This document shows, one piece after another, positions 1-8,905 of a DNA stretch of 64,000 bases (the first letter of the stretch is position 1; every line of letters begins with the position of its first letter). The stretch covers positions 306,524 to 370,523 of the forward strand of contig NZ_JANIDV010000002.1 of NCBI RefSeq assembly GCF_026385505.1, read 5' to 3'. The translations under genes were made by a program, and so were the position numbers. Under the pieces are notes generated by a model. It had not been told where the DNA came from. It made no database searches and saw only the letters and a list, made by a program, of their open reading frames with translations. The stretch is from Bombella dulcis. Lineage in GTDB: Bacteria; Pseudomonadota; Alphaproteobacteria; Acetobacterales; Acetobacteraceae.

Positions 1-932
1 GTTTTCTGCCCTATGTGGAGCGGGGCACGGTCGTGCTGGTCGGGGCCACGACGGAAAATCCGTCTTTTGCGCTGAATTCGGCCCTGCTGTCCCGCTGTCA
101 GGTTCTGGTCCTGCACCGGCTGGATGATGAGGCTCTGGAGCAGCTTCTTGTCCGTGCAGAAAGCGAGACGGGCAGGAGCCTGCCCCTGACGGCTGAGGGA
201 CGGGCGTCCCTGCGGGCCATGGCTGACGGGGACGGGCGTTATCTGCTAAACATGGTTGAGCAGCTTCTCTCGCTGACGAAAGCGGACACCCGTCCTCTGG
301 GAGCAGCCGAGCTGGCCCGGTCCCTGTCCCGGCGGCCCGTCCTTTATGACAGGGACCGGGATGAGCATTACAACCTGATCTCCGCCCTGCATAAATCCCT
401 GCGAGGGAGTGACCCGGATGCGGCCCTGTACTGGTTCGCCCGGATGCTGGAAGGGGGAGAAGACCCCCGTTATATTGCCCGCCGTCTCGTCCGTTTTGCC
501 AGTGAGGATATTGGCGAGGCTGATCCGACCTCCTTGCCTCTGGCACAGGCCGGAGCAGCGGCCTATGAGCGGCTCGGTTCACCGGAAGGTGAGGTAGCTC
601 TGGCGCAGGTGGTGGTGCATCTGGCCGTCGCTTCAAAGTCCAATGCGGTCTACAAGGCTTATAATGAGGCCAGGGTTCTGGCAAAGCAGACAGGCAGCCT
701 CATGCCGCCCGCCCATATCCGTAATGCGCCGACAGCCCTGATGAAAGAGCTGGGCTACAAGAAGGGCTATGAGTACGACCATGATTTTGAAGATGGCGTC
801 TCCGGCCAGAATTACTTTCCGGACGGGATGGAAAGAGTGACGCTTTACAGGCCGGTTGACCGTGGTTTTGAAAAAAGAATCAGGGAACGTCTGGACATGG
901 TGGCGCAGAAACGGGCATCTCGCCAGTCATGA
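1..932 (+). CDS. rarA: Replication-associated recombination protein RarA (MgsA), C-terminal part
   Basis: AAA+ ATPase of the RarA/MgsA/WRNIP1 family, which acts at stalled replication forks. The gene is cut by the left edge of the window; the reading frame is open from base 3, and the GTG at 15 is internal. The visible part begins just before the family motif GATTENPSF (residues 10-18 counted from that GTG), which is the sensor region after Walker B; the Walker A part lies outside. The C-terminal half carries the helical clamp-loader-like tetramerisation region, including ALHKSLRGSDPDAALYW and EDIGEADP, both typical of RarA. The stop overlaps the start of the next gene by four bases (ATGA), so the two are probably translationally coupled. 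Assignment is firm; only the N-terminus is unseen. Confidence 0.93.
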   Translation, partial: FLPYVERGTVVLVGATTENPSFALNSALLSRCQVLVLHRLDDEALEQLLVRAESETGRSLPLTAEGRASLRAMADGDGRYLLNMVEQLLSLTKADTRPLGAAELARSLSRRPVLYDRDRDEHYNLISALHKSLRGSDPDAALYWFARMLEGGEDPRYIARRLVRFASEDIGEADPTSLPLAQAGAAAYERLGSPEGEVALAQVVVHLAVASKSNAVYKAYNEARVLAKQTGSLMPPAHIRNAPTALMKELGYKKGYEYDHDFEDGVSGQNYFPDGMERVTLYRPVDRGFEKRIRERLDMVAQKRASRQS

Positions 933-1900
933 GTGTTGAGAATCGTATCGTCAGTGAGGATGAGGCCGATCTGCGCCTTGATCGCTGGTTCCGCCGTCAT
1001 TACCCCAACCTGACACAGGGTGGCCTTCAGAAACTGTGCCGCAAGGGGCAGGTGCGGGTTGATGGAGGGCGCGTGCAGCCCAACAAGCGGCTCTTCCCCG
1101 GTCAGAGCATCCGCATTCCGCCACTGCCGGATCAGAGCCGCCCTGCACCCCCGCCGCCGCCCAATCCGGAGCTGGTCCAGCAGCTGCGGGACATGATCAT
1201 TTACGAGGATGACCACCTCATCGTGCTGAACAAGCCATCCGGACTGGCGACGCAGGGTGGCCCCGGCATCACCGTGCATGTGGACATGATGCTGGAGGGC
1301 CTGCGGCCGGAGGGGGGTGACAAGCCCCGCCTCGTGCACCGGATTGACCGTGACACGTCCGGCATCCTGCTTCTGGCCCGCACGCCCGGTGTGGCGGCCA
1401 AGCTGGCGGCGGCCTTCCGGGGGCGTGAAGTGAGCAAGACATACTGGGCTGTCGTTGTCGGGCGTCCCAGCCCTGCCGAGGGTGTGATCGACCAGCCGCT
1501 GGCCAAGGTCGGTGCGGGCGGCGCATCGCTCATTGTCCCCGTCGCCCGTGGGGAGGAGGATGCGATGAGTGCCAAGAGTTCCTATGAGACGCTGGATGCC
1601 ACGGGCAAGCGTTTCAGCTGGCTGGCCCTGTCTCCCTGGACGGGGCGCACGCACCAGCTGCGGGTCCATACGGAAAGTCTGGGCACGCCAATTCTGGGTG
1701 ATCCCCGCTATGGGGGTGAGACTGCCCATGTGGAAGGCTTCCCGGACAGGCTGCATCTTCATGCCCGGATGCTGGACTTCCCACATCCGGCAGGGGGACG
1801 GTTGCAGGTGGCGGCTCCCCTGCCGCCCCATATGCGTGAGACCTTCCAGATGCTGGGATTCATTGCGGGCGATACACCGGCACCACGCCGGACACGGTAA
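929..1900 (+). CDS. rluC: RluA-family 23S rRNA pseudouridine synthase (RluC-like)
   Basis: Converts specific uridines of 23S rRNA to pseudouridine in the cytoplasm. The 323-residue protein has an N-terminal S4 RNA-binding domain (about residues 12-65, with LDRW and GQVRVDG), a proline-rich linker (about 70-80), then the RluA catalytic domain. The catalytic aspartate sits in HRIDRDTSG (Asp140), and GRTHQLRVH and GDPRYGG follow as expected. Length and domain order fit RluC/RluD; the S4 domain and sequence style favour RluC, but the exact target uridines cannot be told from sequence. The start overlaps the rarA stop (ATGA). Confidence 0.9.
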   Translation: MSVENRIVSEDEADLRLDRWFRRHYPNLTQGGLQKLCRKGQVRVDGGRVQPNKRLFPGQSIRIPPLPDQSRPAPPPPPNPELVQQLRDMIIYEDDHLIVLNKPSGLATQGGPGITVHVDMMLEGLRPEGGDKPRLVHRIDRDTSGILLLARTPGVAAKLAAAFRGREVSKTYWAVVVGRPSPAEGVIDQPLAKVGAGGASLIVPVARGEEDAMSAKSSYETLDATGKRFSWLALSPWTGRTHQLRVHTESLGTPILGDPRYGGETAHVEGFPDRLHLHARMLDFPHPAGGRLQVAAPLPPHMRETFQMLGFIAGDTPAPRRTR

Positions 1901-1971
1901 AAGACTGACAAGGGAACGGCAGGCCTTTCATGGAGAGGCTGCCGGTGATGAGAGAACAAGGACAACAGCAG

Positions 1972-4596
1972 ATGAAGAAGCTGGCAGTAATCCTGATCGG
2001 ACTGGTGGTGGTGCTGACAGGCATCAGCCTTGCCCCGCAATTCCTGATAGATCAGGACCATCTGCGACAGCGTGTCATGGTCGCCTTCCAGCGGCAGACA
2101 GGGCTGGAGCTGAAAATGGGGGAAACCTCCTTCCAGCTTCTGCCGTGGCCGTCCTTTCAGGCCACCAATGTGGTGTTGACCCGTCCGGGCTGCACGCCCT
2201 TCGTGGCGGCACGTTCCGTCCATGCGGACATGTCCCTTCTTGCCATCCTGAACCGGGAAATTTCCTTCCAGGAATTCACGGTGAAGGGGGCGGGCATCAT
2301 GCTGCACCGGGCCAGTGAGAAAAACTGTTCCACATGGCTGCCCATGCTGTCGCAGGACAGGGGAGCCGTGGCCCTGCCAGACCACGATGGCACGGTCAGC
2401 CCCCGCTGGAAGGTCAGCTTCGGTGGGCTGCATCTGACGGATGCGGAGCTTTCATGGCAGGATGATCTGTCCGACGGGCATGTTCCGGCAGGGGGGCATC
2501 TTCACATCATCAGTCTGGATATGGCCGGAATGCGCAGTGCCAGCCCCTGGGTTGATTTACAGGGTACGCATGAGCATACACCCTTCACGCTGCGGGGGCG
2601 GGTTGGTCCGCTCAGCAGGCTGGTTTCTGCCAGTGCGGAGCAGAAAGACCCCTGGGCGTTCAGTCTGGGCATGACACTGGGTGCGGGCGAGCATCAGGAT
2701 CACGCAACGCTGGATGGGACCATGCGGGATGCCCACCATCTGCGTGGCGTGAATGTCACGCTTTCGGGGCGGTGGTCCTCCCTGCAGGGCATGAGGCATC
2801 TTTTCCCCCATGCGCTTCCGGCTGATCTCGGGCAGCTGGAAGGTACGATCCGCTTTCACAGCGATGATGACATGAGTGGTGTGGCAGCCACCAATGGGGC
2901 TGACATGGCCCTGACGGATGCTCTGCTGCATCTGCCGGGTCGGCTGGTGCCGGACCAGATTCATGTCCATCTGGGGAGTGTCAGCCTGCCGGCGGGGGCG
3001 TGGCATGTGGCAGCGCCTCTCCAGCTGAGTGACATCCAGATTGATGCGGACAGTGCGCAGGCTCCGCTTGTTCTTCAGGGGCAGGCTGTCTGGGGGCGTT
3101 ATGCGTGGCTCTTTCATGGTGAGGCGGAAAGCCTCCAGCAGGCACGGGCTGCCGCTTTCGGCAGTACGCCTGCTTCTGTCGGGCTGAAGCTGAATGTGCG
3201 GGGGCAGGACAAGACACTCTCCAGCCTGTTCAACCGGAATGATGCGGTCAGAACGGATGCCCGACAGGACAATGTTTCTTTCGATCTTCAGGGGCAGGCT
3301 GGCCGACAGGGAAGCACGCTGACTCTCGTCGGTCAGGCGGCTCTGCTTCAGCTGCCCGATATCCGGGGACTTTCCGGCCTGCTGGTACATGATGGCCACG
3401 TGAAGGGCCAGCTTGTCATGGGGCCGGTGAAAGATGGCAGTCTGTCCTCCCTCTCGGTCCGGGACATGGAGTTTGAAAGTCAGGAAGCCGGGGGCATCCT
3501 GTCAGCTGACCTGCCGGTCCAGCCGGAGGCGGGGCTGACCGGGAAAATTCATCTGACCCATGTGGATGGAGACCGTTTCACTTACGCTCCCATCATGACG
3601 CCCGCCGATGCGGTCGTACCCGCCGGTTCATCATCTCCTGCGGTCACGGCCCCGGCCGGGCCGGATAAAGGAACGCCGCAGAAGCCGGAAGCCGCTCCTT
3701 CTGCAGGAAAGGCCCCGGAAAATCTGCTGGTGCAATGGTTCGGGAGCATGGCGAACAGGCCATTCGATGTGGACATGATGGCCGACCGGTTCCATGTGGC
3801 GGGCATTGCCTATCAGGGGCTGCACCTTCATCTGCTGGGGCTGGAAGGGCGGCTGAGCCTGTCCGTGCTGGGGGGCAGCGTGCAGGATGTGCCCCTTTCC
3901 GGGGAGGTCGTTCTGGATGGATCAGGCGATCCCGTACGGATGGGCATGAAGGCCAGTCCCCTCATCCTGCCTGCTGGCTGGGTGCAGATGGCCCTGAACC
4001 AGCCCGTGACATTTGAAGGCCCCGTACAGCTTGATGGTGCCCTTGGTACGGAAGGGACACAGCAGGCTGCCCTGTGGCAGGCACTGGATGGCCAGATGGG
4101 TCTTTCACTCGTGGATGGGCGTGTCCACAGGGATGTCCTGGCGCCACTGGCAGGGCCTGCGGCCAGCCTGCTCAAGATGGGGGCTGGAACGATGGGGCTG
4201 CGCTGTTTTGCCGGAACGGCGAAGTTTGATCACGGGCAGGCGCAGTTCAGTGACATGGCTCTGGAGGTGAAGCATCTTTCCGTCATCGGGCAGGGCACGA
4301 TGAAACTGGATGACATGAGTTACACGCTCCAGCTCATGCCACATGTCACCCTTGTAGGGGCGGATTTCGCCACGCCGCTGACGCTGTCCGGGCAGAATGG
4401 AACCTTCCATATCGGGACGCAGGACAGGGATCAGACACCCCTGAACACGGCCAGCTTCGGGAATGATGCCTGTGCTTATGCCGTCCAGCAGGCCCGTGCC
4501 GGGCAGAAAGGCCTGGCCCTGCCCGCACGGGATGAGGGGCATTCCGGTGGTGGGGCTGGCGGGATTCTGCGTGCCCTTGGCCTTGGTGGTAACTGA
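1972..4596 (+). CDS. AsmA family protein (inner-membrane anchored, periplasmic)
   Basis: Large AsmA-like protein of 874 residues. AsmA proteins are anchored in the inner membrane and project a long beta-rich domain into the periplasm; they are implicated in lipid transport and outer-membrane homeostasis. One N-terminal membrane helix (MKKLAVILIGLVVVLTGISL) is followed by the AsmA N-terminal signature (FQRQTGLELKMGETSF, then PWPSFQATNVV). The C-terminal third has the repeated AsmA style (LDGQMGLSLVDGRVHRDVLA). I chose the ATG at 1972 because AAGGA lies at a useful distance and the membrane helix starts immediately; upstream in-frame ATGs at 1930 and 1948 would add 14 or 8 residues. A Pro/Ala-rich insert lies around residues 545-580. 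Substrate unknown. Confidence 0.85.
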   Translation: MKKLAVILIGLVVVLTGISLAPQFLIDQDHLRQRVMVAFQRQTGLELKMGETSFQLLPWPSFQATNVVLTRPGCTPFVAARSVHADMSLLAILNREISFQEFTVKGAGIMLHRASEKNCSTWLPMLSQDRGAVALPDHDGTVSPRWKVSFGGLHLTDAELSWQDDLSDGHVPAGGHLHIISLDMAGMRSASPWVDLQGTHEHTPFTLRGRVGPLSRLVSASAEQKDPWAFSLGMTLGAGEHQDHATLDGTMRDAHHLRGVNVTLSGRWSSLQGMRHLFPHALPADLGQLEGTIRFHSDDDMSGVAATNGADMALTDALLHLPGRLVPDQIHVHLGSVSLPAGAWHVAAPLQLSDIQIDADSAQAPLVLQGQAVWGRYAWLFHGEAESLQQARAAAFGSTPASVGLKLNVRGQDKTLSSLFNRNDAVRTDARQDNVSFDLQGQAGRQGSTLTLVGQAALLQLPDIRGLSGLLVHDGHVKGQLVMGPVKDGSLSSLSVRDMEFESQEAGGILSADLPVQPEAGLTGKIHLTHVDGDRFTYAPIMTPADAVVPAGSSSPAVTAPAGPDKGTPQKPEAAPSAGKAPENLLVQWFGSMANRPFDVDMMADRFHVAGIAYQGLHLHLLGLEGRLSLSVLGGSVQDVPLSGEVVLDGSGDPVRMGMKASPLILPAGWVQMALNQPVTFEGPVQLDGALGTEGTQQAALWQALDGQMGLSLVDGRVHRDVLAPLAGPAASLLKMGAGTMGLRCFAGTAKFDHGQAQFSDMALEVKHLSVIGQGTMKLDDMSYTLQLMPHVTLVGADFATPLTLSGQNGTFHIGTQDRDQTPLNTASFGNDACAYAVQQARAGQKGLALPARDEGHSGGGAGGILRALGLGGN

Positions 4597-4616
4597 CAGA
4601 GGGGGAGAGCGGCGTC

Positions 4617-5330
4617 ATGGCGCAGTTCCGCAAGCGTTTCTGGAAGCAGGTGACAGTGGGACCGGTTGGCGGAGGGGGCCTGTCGGGGCCATTGCTGGAT
4701 GGCCGTCCCGTGAAACTGCCAGCTGGGGAGCTTCTGGCTGTGACGTCGCCTGTTCTGGCAGAGGCCCTTGCGGAGGAATGGCGGCAGATTGCCGAGGGGG
4801 CACAGTTCACCCCGGATGATCTGGCCCTGACCCGTATTGCGGGCAGTCATATCGAGCGTGTTCTGCCCGATCGTGCGTCCATGGAGGACGCCCTGCACGC
4901 TTATGGCATTGACGATAATCTCTGCTACCAGAGTGCTGCGCAGGATGAAGGCGTGGTGGCCCGCATCCGGGCCTGGGCAGCGGAACAGGGGCTGCATCCT
5001 GCCATGACGGAGGGTCTCATGCCCCTGACGCAGCCGGAAGCCTATGGCACGGCCCTGAAGCAGTATCTTTCAGCACTGGAGCCAGCCACTCTGGCGGCTC
5101 TGGGTGTGATGGTGCCCATTACAGGCAGCCTGCTTCTGCCGCTGGCTCTGGTCCATGATGTCATCAGTTTTGATGAAGCCGTGCATCTGGCCCATGCGGA
5201 CGAATATCGCCAGCTGGAACAATGGGGCCATGACAAAGAGCTGGCCACCCTGCTTGAAAAGCGGAACGCAGATATTGCCGATGCGCTCCGTTTTCTGCAT
5301 CTGGCGCAGGGCAGGAAGCCGAATAGCTGA
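4617..5330 (+). CDS. ATP12 family F1-ATPase assembly chaperone
   Basis: Alphaproteobacterial homologue of mitochondrial ATP12, which binds the F1-ATPase alpha subunit during assembly. The 237-residue protein shows the family pattern: FRKRFWKQVTV at the N-terminus, LLDGRPVKLPA, then EEWRQIAEG and LALTRIAGSHIERV, where the family usually has T-R-L. The C-terminal half is largely alpha-helical. The start is 20 bases after the AsmA stop, with GAGGGGGAGAG just upstream as ribosome site. It is the last gene before a strong terminator facing ispDF. Confidence 0.88.
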   Translation: MAQFRKRFWKQVTVGPVGGGGLSGPLLDGRPVKLPAGELLAVTSPVLAEALAEEWRQIAEGAQFTPDDLALTRIAGSHIERVLPDRASMEDALHAYGIDDNLCYQSAAQDEGVVARIRAWAAEQGLHPAMTEGLMPLTQPEAYGTALKQYLSALEPATLAALGVMVPITGSLLLPLALVHDVISFDEAVHLAHADEYRQLEQWGHDKELATLLEKRNADIADALRFLHLAQGRKPNS

Positions 5331-5337
5331 TACAGAA

Positions 5338-5374
5338 AAAGCCCATCCGCTCATGAGCCGGAGGGGCTTTTTTT
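5338..5374. terminator. Bidirectional intrinsic terminator between atp12 and ispDF
   Basis: A GC-rich hairpin (AAGCCC at 5339-5344 pairing with GGGCTT at 5364-5369, extended by TCCG/CGGA) is bordered by an A tract on the left and a T tract on the right, so it can end transcription from both converging genes. Confidence 0.88.
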
Positions 5375-5392
5375 CAAGGTCAGTGGGGCGAT

Positions 5393-6616
5393 TTATTCCC
5401 CGTTATCAGGCACCATGATGCTGACGGCGGCCGTAGCGGCGATGCCTTCTTCCCGGCCCGTGAAGCCCAGACGTTCGGAAGTTGTGGCCTTGACGGAAAT
5501 GCGGCTGGGATTGACCTTCAGCAGCTCGGCAAGGCGGGCACACATGGCCTTGGCATGAGGGCCGATCTTCGGGCGTTCGCAGATGATGGTCAGGTCGGCA
5601 TTGACCAGCATCCCACCCCTGGAGCGGATCAGCTCCCCGGCATGAACGAGGAAGCGGGCGGAGTCCATGTCACGCCATTTCTCATCGGTGGGTGGGAAGT
5701 GGCGGCCAATGTCGCCTTCATTCAGGGCGCCATAAATGGCATCGCAGAGCGTGTGAATGCCCACATCTGCATCGGAATGACCGGCAAGGCCTTTCTCATG
5801 GGGAATCTCGATCCCGCAGAGGATGAGCTTGCGGCCTTCCGCAAAGGCGTGAACATCATAGCCCAGACCGACACGGGGCAGGAGAACAGGAGCCTGTGAT
5901 GGCTGTTTCTGCTGGTCCTCAATTACACGTTCAAGCCGCATCAGATCCTCCGTAACGGTCAGTTTGATATTGTCTTCCGAACCCATGACGATGGCCACCC
6001 TGTGGCCTTCCGCTTCCAGCAGGCCGGCATCATCGGTCAGGGCCGTGCGGTGGCGGTCATGCAGGTCCCGCAGCAGGGGGAAAGAAAATCCCTGGGGTGT
6101 CTGGGCACGCCAGAGGCCCTCCCGTGAGACTGTCCCGGTGATGATGCCATTCTCCACCTTCTTCAGCGTATCGCTGACAGGCAGGGCCGGGATGACGCCC
6201 TCATGGGTTTCCAGTGCTTCAAGCGTACGGGCGATGAGGGCTGCGGGGACACAGGGGCGGGCACCATCATGCACAAGGACGATATCCGGCGGTTCAGGGA
6301 GTGCTGCCAGAGCATCCAGACCGGCCCGGACACTGTCATGCCGTTCGGCTCCACCCTCGACAGGGGGGAGGACATCCAGCCCTGCCAGAGCTTCGGGCAG
6401 GAGCGGGTCACTGCCCACGGGCTGGAGAACATCCACATGCGGCAGCAGGGCCAGAGCGGCGTGCCGGATGATGGGCTGCCCCGCCAGAAGGTGAAACTGC
6501 TTGCTGATGCTGGCCTGGTCCTGGGGGGCACCGGCAGAGAAACGCCGCCCACGTCCCGCCGCCAGAAGAAGGGCGGCAATGCGTCTGCGTTTCGGGTGGG
6601 CGTGAGGGGCGTTCAC
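5393..6616 (-). CDS. ispDF: Bifunctional MEP-pathway enzyme IspDF
   Basis: Fusion of 2-C-methyl-D-erythritol 4-phosphate cytidylyltransferase (IspD) and 2-C-methyl-D-erythritol 2,4-cyclodiphosphate synthase (IspF), two non-consecutive steps of the non-mevalonate isoprenoid pathway. IspD occupies about residues 12-235, with LLAAGRGRRF near the N-terminus, HDGARPCVP and DDAGLLEAEG. IspF occupies about 245-407, with GLGYDVHAF, the metal-binding HSDADVGIHTLCDAI, and a C-terminal KATTSERLGFTGREEGIAA. The fusion is common in Alphaproteobacteria. The start is GTG at 6616, preceded by GAAGGA. It follows apaG by 26 bases on the same strand, so the two are probably co-transcribed. Confidence 0.95.
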   Translation of the reverse strand: MNAPHAHPKRRRIAALLLAAGRGRRFSAGAPQDQASISKQFHLLAGQPIIRHAALALLPHVDVLQPVGSDPLLPEALAGLDVLPPVEGGAERHDSVRAGLDALAALPEPPDIVLVHDGARPCVPAALIARTLEALETHEGVIPALPVSDTLKKVENGIITGTVSREGLWRAQTPQGFSFPLLRDLHDRHRTALTDDAGLLEAEGHRVAIVMGSEDNIKLTVTEDLMRLERVIEDQQKQPSQAPVLLPRVGLGYDVHAFAEGRKLILCGIEIPHEKGLAGHSDADVGIHTLCDAIYGALNEGDIGRHFPPTDEKWRDMDSARFLVHAGELIRSRGGMLVNADLTIICERPKIGPHAKAMCARLAELLKVNPSRISVKATTSERLGFTGREEGIAATAAVSIMVPDNGE

Positions 6617-6642
6617 GATGGCGGGTCCTTCTTTTGGGAGTG

Positions 6643-7119
6643 TCAGTGGGTCATGCCCATGTGATGGGGGCTGTCCAGACTGAAGGCGGGGATGGTGACA
6701 TCAAAACGGTAGCCGCTGGCCGGAGCGACCATGTGGTAGATGCCCTCCATGAAGCCGCTGGGAGTCTTGAGTTCGGCCCCGGATGTATATTGGTAGCTGC
6801 TGTCCGGTGCAATGACGGGCTGTTCACCCACCACGCCTTCGCCATGAACCTTTTCCTGCCCGCCACGCTCATCCGTGATGGTCCAGCTGCGGGACAGAAG
6901 CTGGATGCTCTCCTTGCCTTTGTTCTCGATCAGCACATGATAGAGCCAGACATAGCGATGCTCTTCGGGGTCGGAATGTTCATCCACCCAGAAAGGACGG
7001 ACATTGACGGTCACCTGACCAGTATGGGCCGTGAAGGCGGGCAGGGCCGTGATCGGCTCCAGCTCCAGCGTTTCCGTCTCGGCCATCGGGCCTTCTGAAG
7101 GGGGGGAATTGTCAGACAT
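6643..7119 (-). CDS. apaG: ApaG family protein (DUF525)
   Basis: Small beta-sandwich protein of the ApaG family, linked in enteric bacteria to Co2+/Mg2+ resistance but without an established enzymatic role. The 158 residues contain the family features YVWLYHVLIENKG, LLSRSWTITDERG, EGVVGEQPVIAPDSSYQY and TPSGFMEGIYHM. There is an N-terminal extension of about 25 acidic or polar residues. It lies directly upstream of ispDF. Confidence 0.9.
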   Translation of the reverse strand: MSDNSPPSEGPMAETETLELEPITALPAFTAHTGQVTVNVRPFWVDEHSDPEEHRYVWLYHVLIENKGKESIQLLSRSWTITDERGGQEKVHGEGVVGEQPVIAPDSSYQYTSGAELKTPSGFMEGIYHMVAPASGYRFDVTIPAFSLDSPHHMGMTH

Positions 7120-7231
7120 GGCTTCTTACTAGAATCATTATGGCGGTTTGTCAGGTCATTCCGTCAGGGCTGGAGGATTTTCCCTTACTGGTATTCAGGA
7201 CATCTGTAATCTGTCCGGCCTGTCGTGGCGC

Positions 7232-7268
7232 AGCCCGTCACATTCCTGCTCAGAGGGCGTGACGGGCT
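7232..7268 (-). terminator. Hairpin downstream of metZ, possible terminator
   Basis: AGCCCGTCAC (7232-7241) can pair perfectly with GTGACGGGCT (7259-7268), 14 bases beyond the metZ stop. No T tract follows on the minus strand, so termination is likely but not certain. Confidence 0.5.
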
Positions 7269-7281
7269 GCCAGACGTGGCG

Positions 7282-8496
7282 TTACCTGCCTGCCTTCAGG
7301 GCGGCTTCGGCACCCCGGCGGAGGTCTTCAATCAGGTCTTCCGCATCTTCCAGCCCGACTGAGAAGCGGATGGAGCCATCCGTGATCCCCAGCGCATCAC
7401 GCTGGTCCTGCGTCAGCTTGCGATGCGTGGTGGTGGCGGGATGGGTGGCAAGGCTGCGGGCATCTCCCAGATTGTTGGAGATGGCAATAAGGCGGAAGGC
7501 ATTGAGGCAGGCAAAAGCTCCTTCCTTGCCATTGGCCACACTGAAGGCCACCAGCGTTCCACCATTGCTCATCTGTTTCCGGGCGAGATCAGCATGGGGG
7601 TGATCCTTGCGGCCCGGATAGCGGACGGACGTGATGCCGGGCAGTTCGCTTAGCGCATCAGCGACACGGGCGGCATTGCGGGCCATGGCATCCACACGCA
7701 GGCGCAGCGTTTCCAGCCCCTTGGACAGAACCCATGCATTGAAGGGGGAGAGCGTGTTGCCCGTATTGCGGACGAAAGGCTGGAGCGTCTCGGTAATCCA
7801 CTTTTTGCTGCCCAGAATGGCCCCGCCCATCACACGGCCCTGGCCATCAATATGCTTGGTACAGGAGTAGATGACGACATCCGCTCCGAGTTCCAGCGGC
7901 TTCTGGCCGACAGGGGTGGCAAAGACGTTATCCACCATGAAGACAGCCCCTGCCTTATGGGCGAGGTCAGCAATATGGCAGATGTCCAGCACATCCAGCA
8001 TCGGGTTGGAGGGCGTTTCAATCAGCACGGCCTGGGTGGGCTTGGAGAGGGCCTCTTCCCATGCCTTGAGGTCCGTACCGTCCAGCATGACGGTTTCGAT
8101 CCCGTAGCTGGGGAGCAGGGAATCCAGCAGCCAGTGCGTGGAACCGAACAGGGCACTGCTGGCCACGATGCGGTCACCCGCCTTCAGCTGGGCCAGCAGG
8201 GCGCAGGAGACAGCCCCCATGCCGGTGGACGTTGTCTGGCAGGCTTCGGCTCCTTCCAGCAGGGCGAGACGATCCTGAAGTGCATCAACCGTCGGGTTGC
8301 CATAACGGGAATACTGAAGGTGCTGGACTGTGCCTTCAAATGTGGCTTCCGCCTGTTCTGCACTGTCATAGACAAAGCCGGATGTCGGGAAGATGGCGTC
8401 TGACGTTTCGCCATGTTCGGTACGGTTGCGGGCATCATGCAGCAGACGTGTGTCGGTGCGGCAGGAGGCGAGGAAGGATGGATCGGTAGAGGGCAT
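7282..8496 (-). CDS. metZ: O-succinylhomoserine sulfhydrylase
   Basis: PLP enzyme that makes homocysteine from O-acylhomoserine and sulfide in methionine synthesis. The 404-residue protein belongs to the Cys/Met-metabolism PLP family: YSRYGNPTVDALQDRLALLEGAE, TSTGMGAVSCALLA, TPSNPMLDVLDI, and the PLP-lysine motif SCTKHIDGQGRVMGG. The wording resembles MetZ more than cystathionine gamma-synthase (MetB), which is the main alternative. I start at the ATG at 8496 because GGAGGAACCC lies immediately upstream; the frame stays open to 8625 but that stretch is a riboswitch leader. Control by the SAM-II riboswitch at 8588-8648 fits a methionine-biosynthesis gene. Confidence 0.92.
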   Translation of the reverse strand: MPSTDPSFLASCRTDTRLLHDARNRTEHGETSDAIFPTSGFVYDSAEQAEATFEGTVQHLQYSRYGNPTVDALQDRLALLEGAEACQTTSTGMGAVSCALLAQLKAGDRIVASSALFGSTHWLLDSLLPSYGIETVMLDGTDLKAWEEALSKPTQAVLIETPSNPMLDVLDICHIADLAHKAGAVFMVDNVFATPVGQKPLELGADVVIYSCTKHIDGQGRVMGGAILGSKKWITETLQPFVRNTGNTLSPFNAWVLSKGLETLRLRVDAMARNAARVADALSELPGITSVRYPGRKDHPHADLARKQMSNGGTLVAFSVANGKEGAFACLNAFRLIAISNNLGDARSLATHPATTTHRKLTQDQRDALGITDGSIRFSVGLEDAEDLIEDLRRGAEAALKAGR

Positions 8497-8587
8497 GGGT
8501 TCCTCCAGCTTGAAGAGGCAGGCCTTAAAGACGACCTGCCCGATAGGATGGAGGCCGTACGAAGTCCTGATTCTGCGGGAGAGAAAC

Positions 8588-8648
8588 AGGGCCTCTTTAG
8601 CGCATGTTCTTTTACCTCGCCGCAAGCCGGCCTATCAAATCACGAGGG
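8588..8648 (-). promoter_or_regulatory. SAM-II riboswitch upstream of metZ
   Basis: On the minus strand the leader carries the SAM-II hallmarks in order: stem strand CCTCG, then GATTTGA-like loop (TGATTTGATAGG), CCGGCTTGC, the returning stem strand CGAGG, then GTAAAAGAAC, and the conserved GCTAAAGAGG tail. The tail can pair back to the first loop to form the pseudoknot that hides the expression platform. It ends about 90 bases before the metZ ATG. SAM-II elements are known upstream of met genes in Alphaproteobacteria, so high S-adenosylmethionine is expected to reduce metZ expression. Assigned by eye. Confidence 0.85.
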
Positions 8649-8791
8649 TGGCGTACCCATCGGCACGGCACGCCCTGACTATGCGCCCGGTGGGAGGGAG
8701 CGTCAAGGCGAACCGGTAAAGCCATGCTCCAAAACTGTATGAAAAGGGGATTGCATGGCATCCGGCCTGCCAGTATAAGAATCCCCACGAA

Positions 8792-8865
8792 GCGGATGTA
8801 GTTCAATGGTAGAACGGCAGCTTCCCAAGCTGCATACGGGGGTTCGATTCCCCTCATCCGCTCCA
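8792..8865 (+). tRNA. glyU: tRNA-Gly (anticodon CCC)
   Basis: A full cloverleaf can be drawn: acceptor GCGGATG with CATCCGC, D arm GTTC-AATGGTA-GAAC, anticodon arm GCAGC-TTCCCAA-GCTGC, T arm with TTCGATT, and an encoded CCA tail. The anticodon is CCC, reading GGG. Discriminator base is U, as usual for tRNA-Gly. Confidence 0.97.
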
Positions 8866-8905
8866 GAAACTTCCCGGAAAATTGAGATGATCCGTTCCCC
8901 AGCCC

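Noticed and set aside
845..1831. Long minus-strand frame opposite the pseudouridine synthase
   Set aside because: It is an antisense shadow of a strong coding gene; composition is unlike a real protein and no family motif appears.
8497..8625. N-terminal extension of metZ
   Set aside because: It overlaps the SAM-II riboswitch, and the downstream ATG has an excellent ribosome site.
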